Positions 1 through 9,210 of a DNA stretch of 55,567 nt are shown in pieces. How positions within the stretch are numbered: position 1 is the stretch's first letter; every line of letters starts with the position of its first letter. Location: positions 1 through 55,567 of the forward strand of contig NZ_QZDT01000028.1 in assembly GCF_009917485.1 (NCBI RefSeq), written 5' to 3'. This DNA comes from Parablautia muri. Its GTDB lineage: Bacteria; Bacillota; Clostridia; Lachnospirales; Lachnospiraceae. Made by a program: the position numbers and the translations under genes. The notes beneath the pieces were generated by a model, which was not told the origin of the DNA, did no database searches, and saw only the letters and a program-made list of their open reading frames with translations.

Positions 1-702
1 GCTTTTTACACAGCGATACAGGACGACTGTATAAGGAAAAATCCCTTTGACTTCCAGCTAAACACCGTGATTGAGGACGACACAGAGCCGAAAGTACCCC
101 TCACGGGAGAACAGGAAGAAAGCCTTTTATCCTTTATGCAAGGTGATAGTGTCTATCAGAAGTACCGTGACGAGGTTATCATACTGCTGGGGACGGGGCT
201 TAGGATTTCCGAACTCTGCGGGCTGACTGAAACCGACCTTGACTTTGAAAACCGGGTAATCAATGTAGACCACCAGCTTTTACGGAGCGCGGAAACAGGC
301 TACTACATAGAGAAGCCCAAAACACAGAGCGGTATCAGACAAATTCCAATGAGTGAAAAAGTGTATGAAGCGTTGGGGCGCGTGTTGGAGAACCGCAAGG
401 GAGCGAAGCAGATCACCATTGACGGGTGCAGCAATTTCCTTTTCCGGGGCAGGGACGGCTGCCCGAAAACGAATGTGAACTATGCGACCATGTTCCGGGG
501 GCTTGCAAAGAAGTACAACAAGTGCCATGAGGAAGCGTTACCCAAAGTAATGACACCCCACACCATGCGCCATACATTCTGCACCAATTTAGCCAATGCG
601 GGCATGAACCCAAAAGCGTTACAGTATATCATGGGACATTCCAACATCACTATTACGCACACGCAACTTTCGCTTCCGCAAAGGCTGAAATGGAAAGGCT
701 GA
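1..702 (+). pseudogene. int: Tyrosine integrase, Tn916/Tn1549 family, C-terminal part, 3' frameshifted
   Basis: The frame is open from base 1, so the gene begins upstream of the window. The protein is roughly 80% identical by eye to the intact integrase at 16123-17316. It keeps the catalytic Arg (GTGLRISEL) and the HTMRH and GHSN boxes. After ITI the frame departs from its relative: about 13 nt present in the intact gene are missing at position 650/651. The LNYYAH segment holding the nucleophilic tyrosine is therefore read out of frame, and translation stops at 702. The expected C-terminus is still visible in another frame up to about 713. The enzyme is predicted to be recombination-dead, so this element copy could move only with help in trans. 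The state of its 5' part cannot be seen. Confidence 0.85.
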
Positions 703-886
703 TTGCCGCATAGGTGCGGGTAGAATTTACTACTTTTTTACTACCGCCCAGAGGGAAAACCTAAAGGTTTATGAGGGTATATGTGAACTTCTCCCCATAT
801 CTAAACTGCCGGAAAAGCCCGAAAATACAGGCTATTCCGACATATAAGAATTTCTAAAGAGATAATCTAATTTTACCAATAATTTT
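1..886 (+). mobile_element. Integrase-proximal end of a Tn916/Tn1549-like element (partial)
   Basis: Bases 1-886 match the reverse complement of about 15950-16850 along the integrase 3' region and the downstream non-coding arm. The last shared block reads AAGAGATAATC-N-AATTTTACC-N-ATAATTTT and then the copies diverge. This arm is the same one that ends the complete element at 15961-23554, so 860-886 is taken as the element-chromosome junction. The rest of the element lies left of the window. Confidence 0.7.
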
Positions 887-935
887 CTGCAAATAACAAA
901 GGACTTTGAGATACTAAATTTTTCATAAAATGTAG

Positions 936-964
936 TTGACAATTTTATTTTCCTGCTATATACT
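936..964 (+). promoter_or_regulatory. Sigma-A promoter of the fatty acid synthesis operon
   Basis: A consensus TTGACA at 936-941 is followed, after 17 bp, by TATACT at 959-964. Transcription should start near 971, about 140 bp before acpP, so the two FabT-like boxes lie just downstream of the start. This is the strongest promoter-like sequence seen near the operon. The 703-1110 stretch otherwise holds only the element end and this control region. Confidence 0.75.
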
Positions 965-978
965 TCTCCTGTCAAACA

Positions 979-1010
979 ATTTGATAATCAAAATATTTGA
1001 TAATCAAAAT
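979..1010 (+). promoter_or_regulatory. Two abutting identical FabT-like operators
   Basis: ATTTGATAATCAAAAT occurs at 979-994 and again, without any gap, at 995-1010. Each is a near-palindrome of the TTTGA-N-TCAAA type known for FabT, the MarR-family repressor of fab genes in streptococci and lactococci. A MarR/FabT-like gene lies at the end of this operon. The position just after the predicted start site suggests repression by blocking RNA polymerase. The binding assignment is inferred from motif and context. Confidence 0.7.
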
Positions 1011-1110
1011 ATTTTTTCGTGACAATTGGTACCTATAGGATAGAAGCACATTTGCACGAGATGTTGCGAGAAAATAAGCCAACCTAAAATTGTATAAAAG
1101 GAGAAAAGTC

Positions 1111-1344
1111 ATGTTAGAAAGAATTGCAGAAATTATCAGGGAACAGTTAAATGCGGATGGCATCGCAATCACCATGGACACATCCTTTGAGAAGGATTTG
1201 GAGGCGGACTCTCTTGATTTGTTCGAGCTTGTGATGACACTGGAGGATGAATACGGTGTGGAAATCCCCTCAGAGGAGCTAGAGCAGCTCACCACAGTGG
1301 GAGCAGTTGTTAAGTATTTGCAGGACAAAGGGGTTGAAGAATGA
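1111..1344 (+). CDS. acpP: Acyl carrier protein
   Basis: This 77-residue acidic protein carries growing acyl chains on a phosphopantetheine arm. The modification site is Ser34 in ADSLDLFELVM, the classic DSL motif, and the length is standard. The start at 1111 is preceded by AAAGGAG; an ATG 21 nt upstream in the same frame lacks this signal and would add residues not typical of the family. It is the first gene of the operon after the promoter and FabT-like boxes. Its stop overlaps the fabK start in ATGA, so the two are probably translationally coupled. Confidence 0.96.
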   Translation: MLERIAEIIREQLNADGIAITMDTSFEKDLEADSLDLFELVMTLEDEYGVEIPSEELEQLTTVGAVVKYLQDKGVEE

Positions 1345-2276
1345 AAACCAGAATAACGCAGCTATTGGGAATCCAATATCCCATTATACAAGGGGGCATG
1401 GCCTGGGTGGCTGAGTATCATCTTGCATCGGCTGTCTCTTTAGCCGGAGGGCTTGGAATCATCGGTGCGGGAGGCGCGCCGGCCGATTTCGTGCATGAGC
1501 AGATCCGCCGGATGAAAGAAGCGGGGGATAAGCCTTTTGGCGTAAATATTATGCTGATGAATCCGGAGGCGGAGGCCATCGCCCGTCTGGTAGTCACAGA
1601 GGGTGTTAAGGTGGTTACCACCGGCGCAGGCAATCCTGCAAAATATATGTCTATGTGGAAAGAAGCCGGAGTAAAAGTCATTCCTGTGGTGGCAAGTGTG
1701 GCAATGGCTAAAATGATGGAGCGGGCAGGAGCGGACGCCGTGGTGGCTGAAGGGACGGAGTCCGGCGGTCATATTGGTTTTGCAACTACTATGACGCTGG
1801 TTCCCCAGGTAGTGGATGCGGTAAAGATTCCTGTGATTGCAGCAGGCGGTATCGGAGACGGCAGAGGGCTTGCAGCGGCAATGATGCTGGGAGCGGAGGC
1901 CGTACAGATCGGAACCCGTTTTGTGGTGGCGAAGGAATCCATTGTACATGAAAATTATAAGAAAAAAATCATAGGGGCCAAGGATATTGATTCCGAGGTC
2001 ACAGGAATGAGCCACGGACATCCGGTGAGACAGCTTCGCAACAGTATGACGCGGGAATACTTAAAGCTGGAAAAAGCAGGGGCGTCCTTTGAAGAACTGG
2101 AACACTTAACCTTAGGAGCGCTTAAGAAAGCGGTTGTGGAAGGGGATGTGGTAAACGGCACCCTGATGGCGGGCCAGATTGCAGGTCTTATTCAGAAAGA
2201 GCAGACCTGCAGGGAAATGATTGAGGAAATGATGGACCAGGCCAAAGAAGCAGGAAAACAGTTTCCGTTACAATAA
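1341..2276 (+). CDS. fabK: Enoyl-ACP reductase II (FMN-dependent)
   Basis: This 311-residue protein of the nitronate monooxygenase/FabK TIM-barrel family catalyses the last reduction of each elongation cycle. N-terminal IQGGMAWV and central AEGTESGGHIGF, with the conserved catalytic His at residue 144, are diagnostic. The later AAGGIGDGRG segment fits the FMN phosphate site. FabK enzymes are flavoproteins unrelated to FabI and are known to be insensitive to triclosan. Gene order acpP-fabK-fabD-fabG-fabF matches the streptococcal fab cluster. No second enoyl reductase is visible here. Confidence 0.95.
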   Translation: MKTRITQLLGIQYPIIQGGMAWVAEYHLASAVSLAGGLGIIGAGGAPADFVHEQIRRMKEAGDKPFGVNIMLMNPEAEAIARLVVTEGVKVVTTGAGNPAKYMSMWKEAGVKVIPVVASVAMAKMMERAGADAVVAEGTESGGHIGFATTMTLVPQVVDAVKIPVIAAGGIGDGRGLAAAMMLGAEAVQIGTRFVVAKESIVHENYKKKIIGAKDIDSEVTGMSHGHPVRQLRNSMTREYLKLEKAGASFEELEHLTLGALKKAVVEGDVVNGTLMAGQIAGLIQKEQTCREMIEEMMDQAKEAGKQFPLQ

Positions 2277-2354
2277 GCCAGTAAGTGAAGCAGAGTGACG
2301 TTTGCAATGATAAGGCGTGGCAGCGTTTGTTGGGAAAGGAATAAAGGAAAAGTT

Positions 2355-3281
2355 ATGGGCAAGATTGCATTTGTATTTCCCGGACAGGGAGCGCAGTATG
2401 TAGGAATGGGCAAAGGCTTCTATGAGCAGGAGGCAGTGTCCAGGGAGATTTTTGACAAGGCAAGTCAGATGACAGGAATGGATATTCCTGCTTTATGCTT
2501 TGAAGAAAATGACAAACTGAATATTACGGAATATACCCAGATTGCCATGGTGGCTGCGGAGGTGGCAATTTTAAAGGTTTTGGAGGAAAAGGGCATCCGT
2601 CCTGATGTGACGGCGGGCCTTAGTTTGGGAGAATACAGCGCTATTGTGGCATCGGGAGCCATGATGGCGGAGGATGCCTTTGCGGTTGTAAGAAAAAGGG
2701 GCATTTATATGCAGGAGGCCGTTCCCACAGGCGGAGCAATGGCGGCTGTGCTTGGACTTGGGAGTGAAGTGATAGAGGATGCGCTACAAAATGTGGAAGG
2801 AATTGTTTCAATTGCCAACTATAACTGTCCCGGGCAGATTGTGATTACCGGTCAGGCGAAGGCAGTTGCCCAAGCAGGAGAGAGCCTTAAGGAAAAGGGG
2901 GCAAAGAGAGTGATTCCCTTAAATGTCAGTGGGCCTTTTCATTCTCCTATGCTTGAAAAAGCAGGGAAACGGCTGAAAGAGGATCTGGAAAAGGCTCGGC
3001 TGATGGAATTTACAATTCCCTATGTGGCAAATCTGACGGCAGACTATGTGACGGAGACGGGCCCTATGCGTGAGCTTTTGGAAAAACAGATTTCTTCTCC
3101 TGTTAAGTGGCAGCAGTCCGTGGAGCGGATGCTTTCGGACGGCGTGGATACGTTTGTGGAGATTGGTCCGGGAAAGACGCTCAGCGGTTTTGTGAGAAAG
3201 ATCAACAGGAATGTGACAATGGTCAATATTGATAAATATGAGGATTTGGCCAAGGCAATGGAGGTGCTTGCAAATGCTTAA
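2355..3281 (+). CDS. fabD: Malonyl-CoA:ACP transacylase
   Basis: This 308-residue enzyme loads malonyl groups onto ACP. FPGQGAQ lies at residues 8-14, the nucleophile Ser90 sits in GLSLGEYSA, and the catalytic His lies in SGPFHSPML. Family members usually read GHSLGE; here Leu replaces that His. The start at 2355 (MGKIAFVFPGQG, preceded by AAAGGAAAAG) is chosen over an upstream ATG that would add 20 residues not found in the family. The last codons overlap fabG by 8 bp. Confidence 0.95.
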   Translation: MGKIAFVFPGQGAQYVGMGKGFYEQEAVSREIFDKASQMTGMDIPALCFEENDKLNITEYTQIAMVAAEVAILKVLEEKGIRPDVTAGLSLGEYSAIVASGAMMAEDAFAVVRKRGIYMQEAVPTGGAMAAVLGLGSEVIEDALQNVEGIVSIANYNCPGQIVITGQAKAVAQAGESLKEKGAKRVIPLNVSGPFHSPMLEKAGKRLKEDLEKARLMEFTIPYVANLTADYVTETGPMRELLEKQISSPVKWQQSVERMLSDGVDTFVEIGPGKTLSGFVRKINRNVTMVNIDKYEDLAKAMEVLANA

Positions 3282-4014
3282 TGGAAAAGTGGCACTGGTA
3301 ACCGGCGCTGGCAGAGGAATTGGAAGGGCCATTGCGAAGGCTTTAGCAAAAGAGGGCGCCTTTGTGGTGGTAAATTACAACGGTTCCCAGGACAAAGCCA
3401 AAGAAACCGTAGATCTGATTGAAAAGGCCGGAGGAAAAGCGGAGATTTATGGCTGCAATGTGGCGGATTTTGCCGCATGCGGCGAAATGGTAAAGGCGTT
3501 GATTGCCCAGCATGGGCATATTGATATTCTGGTGAACAATGCGGGAATTACCAAAGATAATCTTCTGATGAAAATGTCAGAGGAGGATTTTGATAAGGTA
3601 ATCAATACCAATTTGAAGGGCTGTTTCAATACCATGAAGCATCTTTCAAGGCAGTTCCTGAAACAAAGGAGCGGGAAAATAATTAATATTTCATCTGTCA
3701 CCGGGATTATGGGAAATGCCGGACAGGCAAATTACTGCGCCTCGAAAGCTGGAATCATTGGTCTTACCAAAAGTGCCGCAAGAGAGCTGGGAAGCAGAGG
3801 CATTAACGTGAATGCGGTTGCGCCCGGTTTTATTGAGACAGAAATGACAGGCATACTGCCTGAGAGTATCAAAGAGAAAATGAAAGAGCAGATTTTACTT
3901 GGCAGAACCGGAGGCGCCGAGGAAGTTGCGGATGTGGTTGCCTTTTTGGCATCTGAGAAGGCGGCTTACATAACCGGACAGGTAATTTCCGTGGATGGCG
4001 GAATGGCCGTGTAA
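3274..4014 (+). CDS. fabG: 3-oxoacyl-ACP reductase
   Basis: This 246-residue short-chain dehydrogenase uses NADPH to reduce 3-ketoacyl-ACP. It has the TGAGRGIG nucleotide motif at residues 10-17, NNAG at 88-91, and the Ser141-Tyr154-Lys158 catalytic set in SSVTG and YCASK. GGAGGT lies 7 nt before the ATG at 3274, inside the 3' end of fabD, so translation is likely coupled. Length is normal for the family. Confidence 0.95.
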   Translation: MLNGKVALVTGAGRGIGRAIAKALAKEGAFVVVNYNGSQDKAKETVDLIEKAGGKAEIYGCNVADFAACGEMVKALIAQHGHIDILVNNAGITKDNLLMKMSEEDFDKVINTNLKGCFNTMKHLSRQFLKQRSGKIINISSVTGIMGNAGQANYCASKAGIIGLTKSAARELGSRGINVNAVAPGFIETEMTGILPESIKEKMKEQILLGRTGGAEEVADVVAFLASEKAAYITGQVISVDGGMAV

Positions 4015-4036
4015 TAGAAGAAGGGAGAAATGTAAA

Positions 4037-5275
4037 ATGGGCAGACGTGTGGTAGTAACCGGAATGGGGGCAATCACTCCGGTGGGATTAAATGTAAATG
4101 CATTTTTTCAGTCTTTGAAGGAAGGCAGACATGGCTTTGGAACCATAAGCAAATTTGACAGCGGGGACTATAAATGTCATGTGGCGGCTGAGGTGAAAGG
4201 CTTTGAGGGTAAGGATTACATGGATATTAAGGCGGCAAAACGTATGGAGCTTTTCAGCCAGTATGCTGTGGCGGCTACAAAAGAAGCTTTGGAGGATGCA
4301 GGCATCCATATGGAAGATGAAGATCCTTACCGAGTGGGCTGCGCGGTAGGCTCAGGGATAGGAAGCCTGCAGGCTATGGAAAGAGAGTACGATAAGATGG
4401 CAGGCAGAGGTCCGTCCAGAATCAATCCATTGATGGTACCTCTGATGATTTCCAATATGGCAGCGGGAAACGTGTCCATACAGTTTGGCCTTAAGGGGAA
4501 AAGTATCAATGTAGTTACCGCATGTGCCACAGGAACCCACTCTATAGGAGAAGCTTTCAGGAGCATACAATATGGAGAAGCGGACGTGATGGCGGCAGGG
4601 GGAACAGAAAGCAGTATTACACCTCTTGGAATCGGTGGCTTTTGTGCCCTGAAAGCCCTTTCAAATGTAGATAATCCGGACAAATGTTCTCTGCCCTTTG
4701 ATAAAAACCGCAGCGGTTTTGTCATGGGAGAAGGAGCCGGTGTGGTGATTCTGGAAGAATTAGAACATGCAAAAAAGCGGAATGCCCACATTTATGCCGA
4801 GATTTTGGGCTATGGCAGCACAAGCGATGCTTACCATATTACCTCTCCGGCGGAGGATGGAATGGGAGCTGCAAAGGCCATGCTTTTTGCCTTAAAAGAC
4901 GGCGGGGTTGCGCCTTCTGAGCTTACTTACATCAACGCCCATGGAACGGCCACGCATTTAAATGACCTTTTTGAAACAAGAGCAATCAAAACAGCCTTCG
5001 GGGAACATGCTTACAAAATCCATATCAACTCTACCAAATCAATGGTAGGGCATCTTCTTGGTGCGGCGGGAGCAGTGGAGTTTGTGGCATGTGTGAAGGA
5101 GTTGGAGGAAGGCTTTATTCATAAAACGGTTGGATACGAGACGCCGGACGAGGAGATGGATTTGGATTATTGTAAAGAGCCCTATCAAGAGGAAGTGCCC
5201 TATGCCCTCAGTAATTCACTGGGATTTGGCGGACACAATGCAAGTTTATTGATTGGTAAGTACTGGGGAAAATAA
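4037..5275 (+). CDS. fabF: 3-oxoacyl-ACP synthase II
   Basis: This 412-residue condensing enzyme elongates acyl-ACP with malonyl-ACP. The nucleophile Cys163 is in VVTACATGTHS. The two catalytic histidines are in NAHGTATHLND and KSMVGHLLGAAGA, and the C-terminal NSLGFGGHNASLL is typical. The start at 4037 follows GAAGAAGGGAG; the 14 extra upstream residues in frame are unlike the family. It lies 22 bp after fabG. In many Firmicutes accB follows here, but in this operon fabZ does. Confidence 0.96.
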   Translation: MGRRVVVTGMGAITPVGLNVNAFFQSLKEGRHGFGTISKFDSGDYKCHVAAEVKGFEGKDYMDIKAAKRMELFSQYAVAATKEALEDAGIHMEDEDPYRVGCAVGSGIGSLQAMEREYDKMAGRGPSRINPLMVPLMISNMAAGNVSIQFGLKGKSINVVTACATGTHSIGEAFRSIQYGEADVMAAGGTESSITPLGIGGFCALKALSNVDNPDKCSLPFDKNRSGFVMGEGAGVVILEELEHAKKRNAHIYAEILGYGSTSDAYHITSPAEDGMGAAKAMLFALKDGGVAPSELTYINAHGTATHLNDLFETRAIKTAFGEHAYKIHINSTKSMVGHLLGAAGAVEFVACVKELEEGFIHKTVGYETPDEEMDLDYCKEPYQEEVPYALSNSLGFGGHNASLLIGKYWGK

Positions 5276-5315
5276 ATTTTTCACAGGCAGATGAGAGGAA
5301 GAAGGGAAAGAAAAG

Positions 5316-5744
5316 ATGTCTTTACTGTCAGCTAAGGAAATTATGGAAATTATTCCGCACAGGCAGCCCTTTATGCTGCTGGATACGGTGGAGGAGCTAG
5401 AGCCGGGAAAGCGTGCTGTGGCGAGAAAGTGCGTCTCCTACAATGAACCCTTTTTTCAGGGGCATTTCCCAGGGGAGCCGGTGATGCCGGGGGTACTGAT
5501 TGTGGAGGCCCTTGCCCAGACAGGGGCGGTAGCAATTTTAAGCCTTGCGGAAAATAAAGGGAAAACCGCTTATTTTGCGGCGATTCAATCTGCAAAGTTT
5601 AAGAAAAAGGTGGAGCCTGGCGATGTGCTTGTATTGGAGACGGAAATAATCAAACAGAAGGGAAGTATAGGCGTAGGAAAGGCGGTTGCCACGGTAGATG
5701 GGAAAATAGCCGTGCAGGCGGAGCTTACCTTTGCGGTTCAGTAA
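5316..5744 (+). CDS. fabZ: 3-hydroxyacyl-ACP dehydratase
   Basis: This 142-residue hot-dog-fold enzyme dehydrates 3-hydroxyacyl-ACP. [11 protein letters not shown] lies at residues 13-23. Catalytic His50 is in [11 protein letters not shown] and Glu64 in VEALAQ. It begins 40 bp after fabF with GAAGGGAAAG upstream. The next gene follows after 40 bp. accC, found after fabZ in streptococcal clusters, is absent. Confidence 0.95.
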   Translation: MSLLSAKEIMEIIPHRQPFMLLDTVEELEPGKRAVARKCVSYNEPFFQGHFPGEPVMPGVLIVEALAQTGAVAILSLAENKGKTAYFAAIQSAKFKKKVEPGDVLVLETEIIKQKGSIGVGKAVATVDGKIAVQAELTFAVQ

Positions 5745-5784
5745 ATTTGCACACGGAAGGCTATCGAAAGCATGGAGGATTCAT

Positions 5785-7602
5785 ATGTCAGCATTATTTC
5801 GTAAGGATAAATATATACAGGTAAAAGGTGCGGGCACGGTAAAAGAAGATGCCGAAGGGACAAAAGAGCAGGAGCAGTCAGAGCAGAAAGAAAAGAACAA
5901 ATATAAAAAAATAAACCAGGTACTGGAAAAAATAAGAAAAAAAGATGAGGATAAAGAGAAAGATGCTACGTTTATCTGCCCCGAATGTGGAAAAGAGTTA
6001 AATAGGGCAGATGTTGTAATCAATCACTATATTTGTACAGCCTGCGGCAGTTATTTCAGGGTCAGAACGAAAAACAGAATCCGTATGGTCTGCGATAAAG
6101 GCAGCTTTGTTCCCTGGTTTGAGGATATGCCGGTAAGTAATCCTTTAAGCTTTCCGGGCTATGAGGAAAAGCTTGAGAGTATCAAAGAAAAAACGGGACT
6201 TCACGAGGGCGTTACGGTGGGAGAAGGCAGAATCTTTGGAGAAAAGGTCTGCCTTGGCGTGTGTGATGCCAGATTCCTGATGGGAAGTATGGGCCATGTG
6301 GTAGGGGAGAAAATTGCAGGCACTGTGGAGCGTGCTACCGATATGAGGCTTCCGGTAGTTTTATTCTGCTGTTCAGGAGGGGCCAGAATGCAGGAGGGAA
6401 TCATTTCTCTGATGCAGATGGCGAAAACCTCGGCCGCTTTAAAAAGACATGCCCAAGCAGGCCTTTTGTATGTGAGCGTGCTTACAGATCCTACTACCGG
6501 CGGTGTGACGGCAAGCTTTGCCATGTTAGGAGATATTATTTTGGCGGAGCCTGGTGCGTTGATTGGATTTGCAGGTCCCAGGGTAATTGAACAGACCATA
6601 GGACAAAAGCTCCCCAAAGGCTTTCAGAGGGCGGAGTTTCAGTTAGACCATGGCTTTGTGGATGGGGTGGTGGAGAGAGACGGATTAAAGAGCGCTCTGT
6701 ACCAGATTTTGAAATCCCACAGGGTTTCTATGGAAAATGAAACTTTCAGCAACTTTATGCAGGAGATTCCAAAGTTTCAACCTATGGAAATCAGCAGGGA
6801 GCGGTTGGCCAAGACGCCTGTAAAAGATGCATGGGAAAAGGTGAAAGAGGCGAGAAGCTTAAGGAGGCCTTCAGCCCTTACTTATATAGAACTGATTTTT
6901 GACGATTTTGTGGAGCTGCATGGGGACAGGAATTTCAGGGATGATAAGACCATTGTAGGCGGTATTGCATGGCTTTATGGCCAGCCAGTTACAGTGATTG
7001 GGGTGCAAAAGGGGAATGACGTGAAAGAGTGTGTTCTTCGAAATTACGGAATGACTTCCCCTGAGGGTTATCGCAAGGCTCTCCGGTTGATGGAGCAGGC
7101 GGAGAAATTTCACCGCCCTGTTATTTGCTTTATCAATACATCAGGTGCATATCCGGGGATGGAAGCCGAGGAAAGGGGCCAAGGCGAGGCGATTGCAAGA
7201 AACTTATTTGAAATGGCCGGGCTTAAGGTACCAGTACTTTCCATTGTAATAGGGGAGGGCGGCAGCGGCGGCGCTTTAGGGCTTGCTCTTAGCAATGAGG
7301 TATGGATGCTTGAAAATTCCACCTATTCTATCCTTTCTCCGGAAGGCTTTGCATCTATTTTGTGGAAGGACGGAAAGCGGGCCAAGGAGGCGGCGCAGGT
7401 GATGGGAATCACAGCCGATGACTTAAAGAGGCTTGCGGTTATTGAGGAAATTATACCGGAGTATGGCAGTGCGGGGCCGGATACCGTGGCGGATATTGCA
7501 GGGTATATGAAATATCATATGACAGAGTTTTTGCGGAAATTTGATAAAATGAGCGGTGAGGAAATTGCATCGGACCGCTATGAAAGATTTAGAAAGTTTT
7601 AA
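5785..7602 (+). CDS. accDA: Acetyl-CoA carboxylase carboxyltransferase, fused beta-alpha subunits
   Basis: This 605-residue protein joins AccD (roughly residues 55-330) to AccA (roughly 345-605) in one chain. It transfers CO2 from carboxybiotin to acetyl-CoA to make malonyl-CoA. The AccD half has the zinc ribbon Cys65-X2-Cys68 and Cys84-X2-Cys87; the first 60 residues are a lysine- and glutamate-rich lead. The AccA half has [11 protein letters not shown] and [15 protein letters not shown]. The start at 5785 has GGAGG 8 nt upstream. No biotin carrier (accB) or biotin carboxylase (accC) gene lies in the operon, so those must be elsewhere. Fused carboxyltransferases occur in other lineages. Confidence 0.94.
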   Translation: MSALFRKDKYIQVKGAGTVKEDAEGTKEQEQSEQKEKNKYKKINQVLEKIRKKDEDKEKDATFICPECGKELNRADVVINHYICTACGSYFRVRTKNRIRMVCDKGSFVPWFEDMPVSNPLSFPGYEEKLESIKEKTGLHEGVTVGEGRIFGEKVCLGVCDARFLMGSMGHVVGEKIAGTVERATDMRLPVVLFCCSGGARMQEGIISLMQMAKTSAALKRHAQAGLLYVSVLTDPTTGGVTASFAMLGDIILAEPGALIGFAGPRVIEQTIGQKLPKGFQRAEFQLDHGFVDGVVERDGLKSALYQILKSHRVSMENETFSNFMQEIPKFQPMEISRERLAKTPVKDAWEKVKEARSLRRPSALTYIELIFDDFVELHGDRNFRDDKTIVGGIAWLYGQPVTVIGVQKGNDVKECVLRNYGMTSPEGYRKALRLMEQAEKFHRPVICFINTSGAYPGMEAEERGQGEAIARNLFEMAGLKVPVLSIVIGEGGSGGALGLALSNEVWMLENSTYSILSPEGFASILWKDGKRAKEAAQVMGITADDLKRLAVIEEIIPEYGSAGPDTVADIAGYMKYHMTEFLRKFDKMSGEEIASDRYERFRKF

Positions 7603-7630
7603 GTAATTGCAAATAGACAGGAGGAAAGCT

Positions 7631-8662
7631 ATGCCGGCAAGAATAATTGGGACAGGGAGCGCCCTTCCGGAACTGGTTGTTACGAATAAAGAGCTGGAGC
7701 GAATCATGGACACCACAGACGAGTGGATTACAAGCCGGACAGGAATCAGGAAGCGGCATATTGCGGTGAGGGAAACAACCACCTCCATGGCAGTAAAAGC
7801 GGCGGAAATAGCTGTGAAAAAGGCAGGCATAGAACCGGAAGAAATCGACCTGATTCTTGTAGGTACGGTGTCCGGAGATAAGTGCTTTCCTTCTACTGCC
7901 TGTGAAATTCAGGCATCCCTCAGGGCAGTCGATGCGGTTGCATTTGATATAAATGCCGCCTGCGCAGGTTTTCTTTTTGGGCTGACGATTGCGGATACGT
8001 ACTTTCAGTCAGGAAAGGCGAAAACAGCGCTGGTTGTGGGAGCGGAAACTTTATCTAAGATGGTGGACTGGAAGGACCGCAGCACCTGTGTGCTTTTTGG
8101 AGATGGCGCCGGGGCGGCAGTTGTGCGAAAAGAAGAAAACGGTATCCTGCATATTGTGCAGGGATCGGACGGCGGATGCGGGAATGCGCTGACCTGTGAT
8201 AACAGGCCGGTAGAGAGTCCTTTTGTGAGGAAGCCTTTTACAAAAGAGTTTTTTGCAGGAGGTGCTTTTGAAAAGGAATCACAGAGCCACGGCCAATTTG
8301 TAGAGGAAGCTTATGATTATCTTAAGATGGACGGTCAGGCGGTTTTTCGTTTTGCGGTCAGGACGGTGCCAAAGGCAATTGGCCAGGTGTTAGATGAAGC
8401 TGGAATTTTACCGGATGATATTAAATATTTTTTCTTGCATCAGGCAAATATAAGGATTATAGAGGCAGTTGCGAAAAAACTTGCCCAGCCCATAGAAAAG
8501 TTTCCCACAAATCTTCAAAAATGTGGTAATATATCAGCAGCAAGTGTGCCGATTTTGTTGGATCATGTAAACCAGGAGGAGAAACTTAAAAAGGGCGATA
8601 AAATTGTGCTGGCCGGATTTGGGGCCGGGCTTACCTGGGGAGCGGCGGTTTTGACATGGTAG
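7631..8662 (+). CDS. fabH: 3-oxoacyl-ACP synthase III
   Basis: This 343-residue thiolase-fold enzyme starts chain synthesis by condensing acetyl-CoA with malonyl-ACP. Cys111 is in DINAACAGFLFGL, the His is in FFLHQANIRII and the Asn in CGNISAASVP. It is slightly longer than typical FabH; extra residues fall near FAGGAFEKESQSHGQF. The start at 7631 has GAGGAAAG upstream. In streptococci fabT and fabH precede acpP; here they are at the downstream end of the operon. Confidence 0.95.
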   Translation: MPARIIGTGSALPELVVTNKELERIMDTTDEWITSRTGIRKRHIAVRETTTSMAVKAAEIAVKKAGIEPEEIDLILVGTVSGDKCFPSTACEIQASLRAVDAVAFDINAACAGFLFGLTIADTYFQSGKAKTALVVGAETLSKMVDWKDRSTCVLFGDGAGAAVVRKEENGILHIVQGSDGGCGNALTCDNRPVESPFVRKPFTKEFFAGGAFEKESQSHGQFVEEAYDYLKMDGQAVFRFAVRTVPKAIGQVLDEAGILPDDIKYFFLHQANIRIIEAVAKKLAQPIEKFPTNLQKCGNISAASVPILLDHVNQEEKLKKGDKIVLAGFGAGLTWGAAVLTW

Positions 8663-8706
8663 GATATAGCAGGGCATGCAAGGTGTCATGAATGGACGGT
8701 GAGAAT

Positions 8707-9204
8707 ATGGAAATGGGAAAAACCCTTAATACTTTGCTTGTGACTTTGTTTCGGGACATTATGAATATTGAACAGGACGCCCTTATTAGCGGGGAATTTA
8801 CGGATATTACCGTGAATGATATGCATGTGATCGAGGCGATTGACTGTGCGGAATCCAAGCCCAGTTCAGTGATAGCAAAGAAACTTTCCGTGACCATGGG
8901 AACCTTGACCAAGTCCATTGACAGGCTGACCAGAACAGGTTATGTTCTGCGGGAGCGGAGCGAGGCGGATAAACGGCTTGTGCTGCTTTCCCTGACAGAA
9001 AAGGGGAAACGGGCTTATGCTCATCACATGAAATTCCATGAGGAAATGATTCGGGCGGCTATGGCACAGTTCAATAAGCAGGAGGCAGGAATCCTCATAT
9101 ATTCGCTCCAGGGCCTGGTGGATTATTTTAACAGTCATAAAAAGAGTGAGTCTGAAAGGGTAAGGGCAGCGGAAAACAGAACGAATGGAAAACTGCCATG
9201 TTAG
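8707..9204 (+). CDS. fabT: MarR-family regulator, probable FabT
   Basis: This winged-helix protein of about 165 residues has a MarR core: helix-turn-helix around IAKKLSVTMGTLTKSIDRLTRTG and a wing in RERSEADKRLVLLSLTEKG. In lactic acid bacteria FabT represses fab genes with acyl-ACP as corepressor. The location after fabH and the paired TTTGATAATCAAA boxes at the operon promoter support this role. Starts are possible at 8692, 8707 and 8713; 8707 is preferred because GGTGAG lies 5 nt upstream. Being inside the operon it would control its own level. The effector is not readable from the sequence. Confidence 0.8.
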   Translation: MEMGKTLNTLLVTLFRDIMNIEQDALISGEFTDITVNDMHVIEAIDCAESKPSSVIAKKLSVTMGTLTKSIDRLTRTGYVLRERSEADKRLVLLSLTEKGKRAYAHHMKFHEEMIRAAMAQFNKQEAGILIYSLQGLVDYFNSHKKSESERVRAAENRTNGKLPC

Positions 9205-9210
9205 GATGGG

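Noticed and set aside
971-1015. Match of the FabT-like boxes (GATAATCAAA) to the element ends (GAGATAATCAAA)
   Set aside because: The shared core is short and AT-rich. The boxes form palindromes after a promoter, so they are better explained as operators than as element ends.
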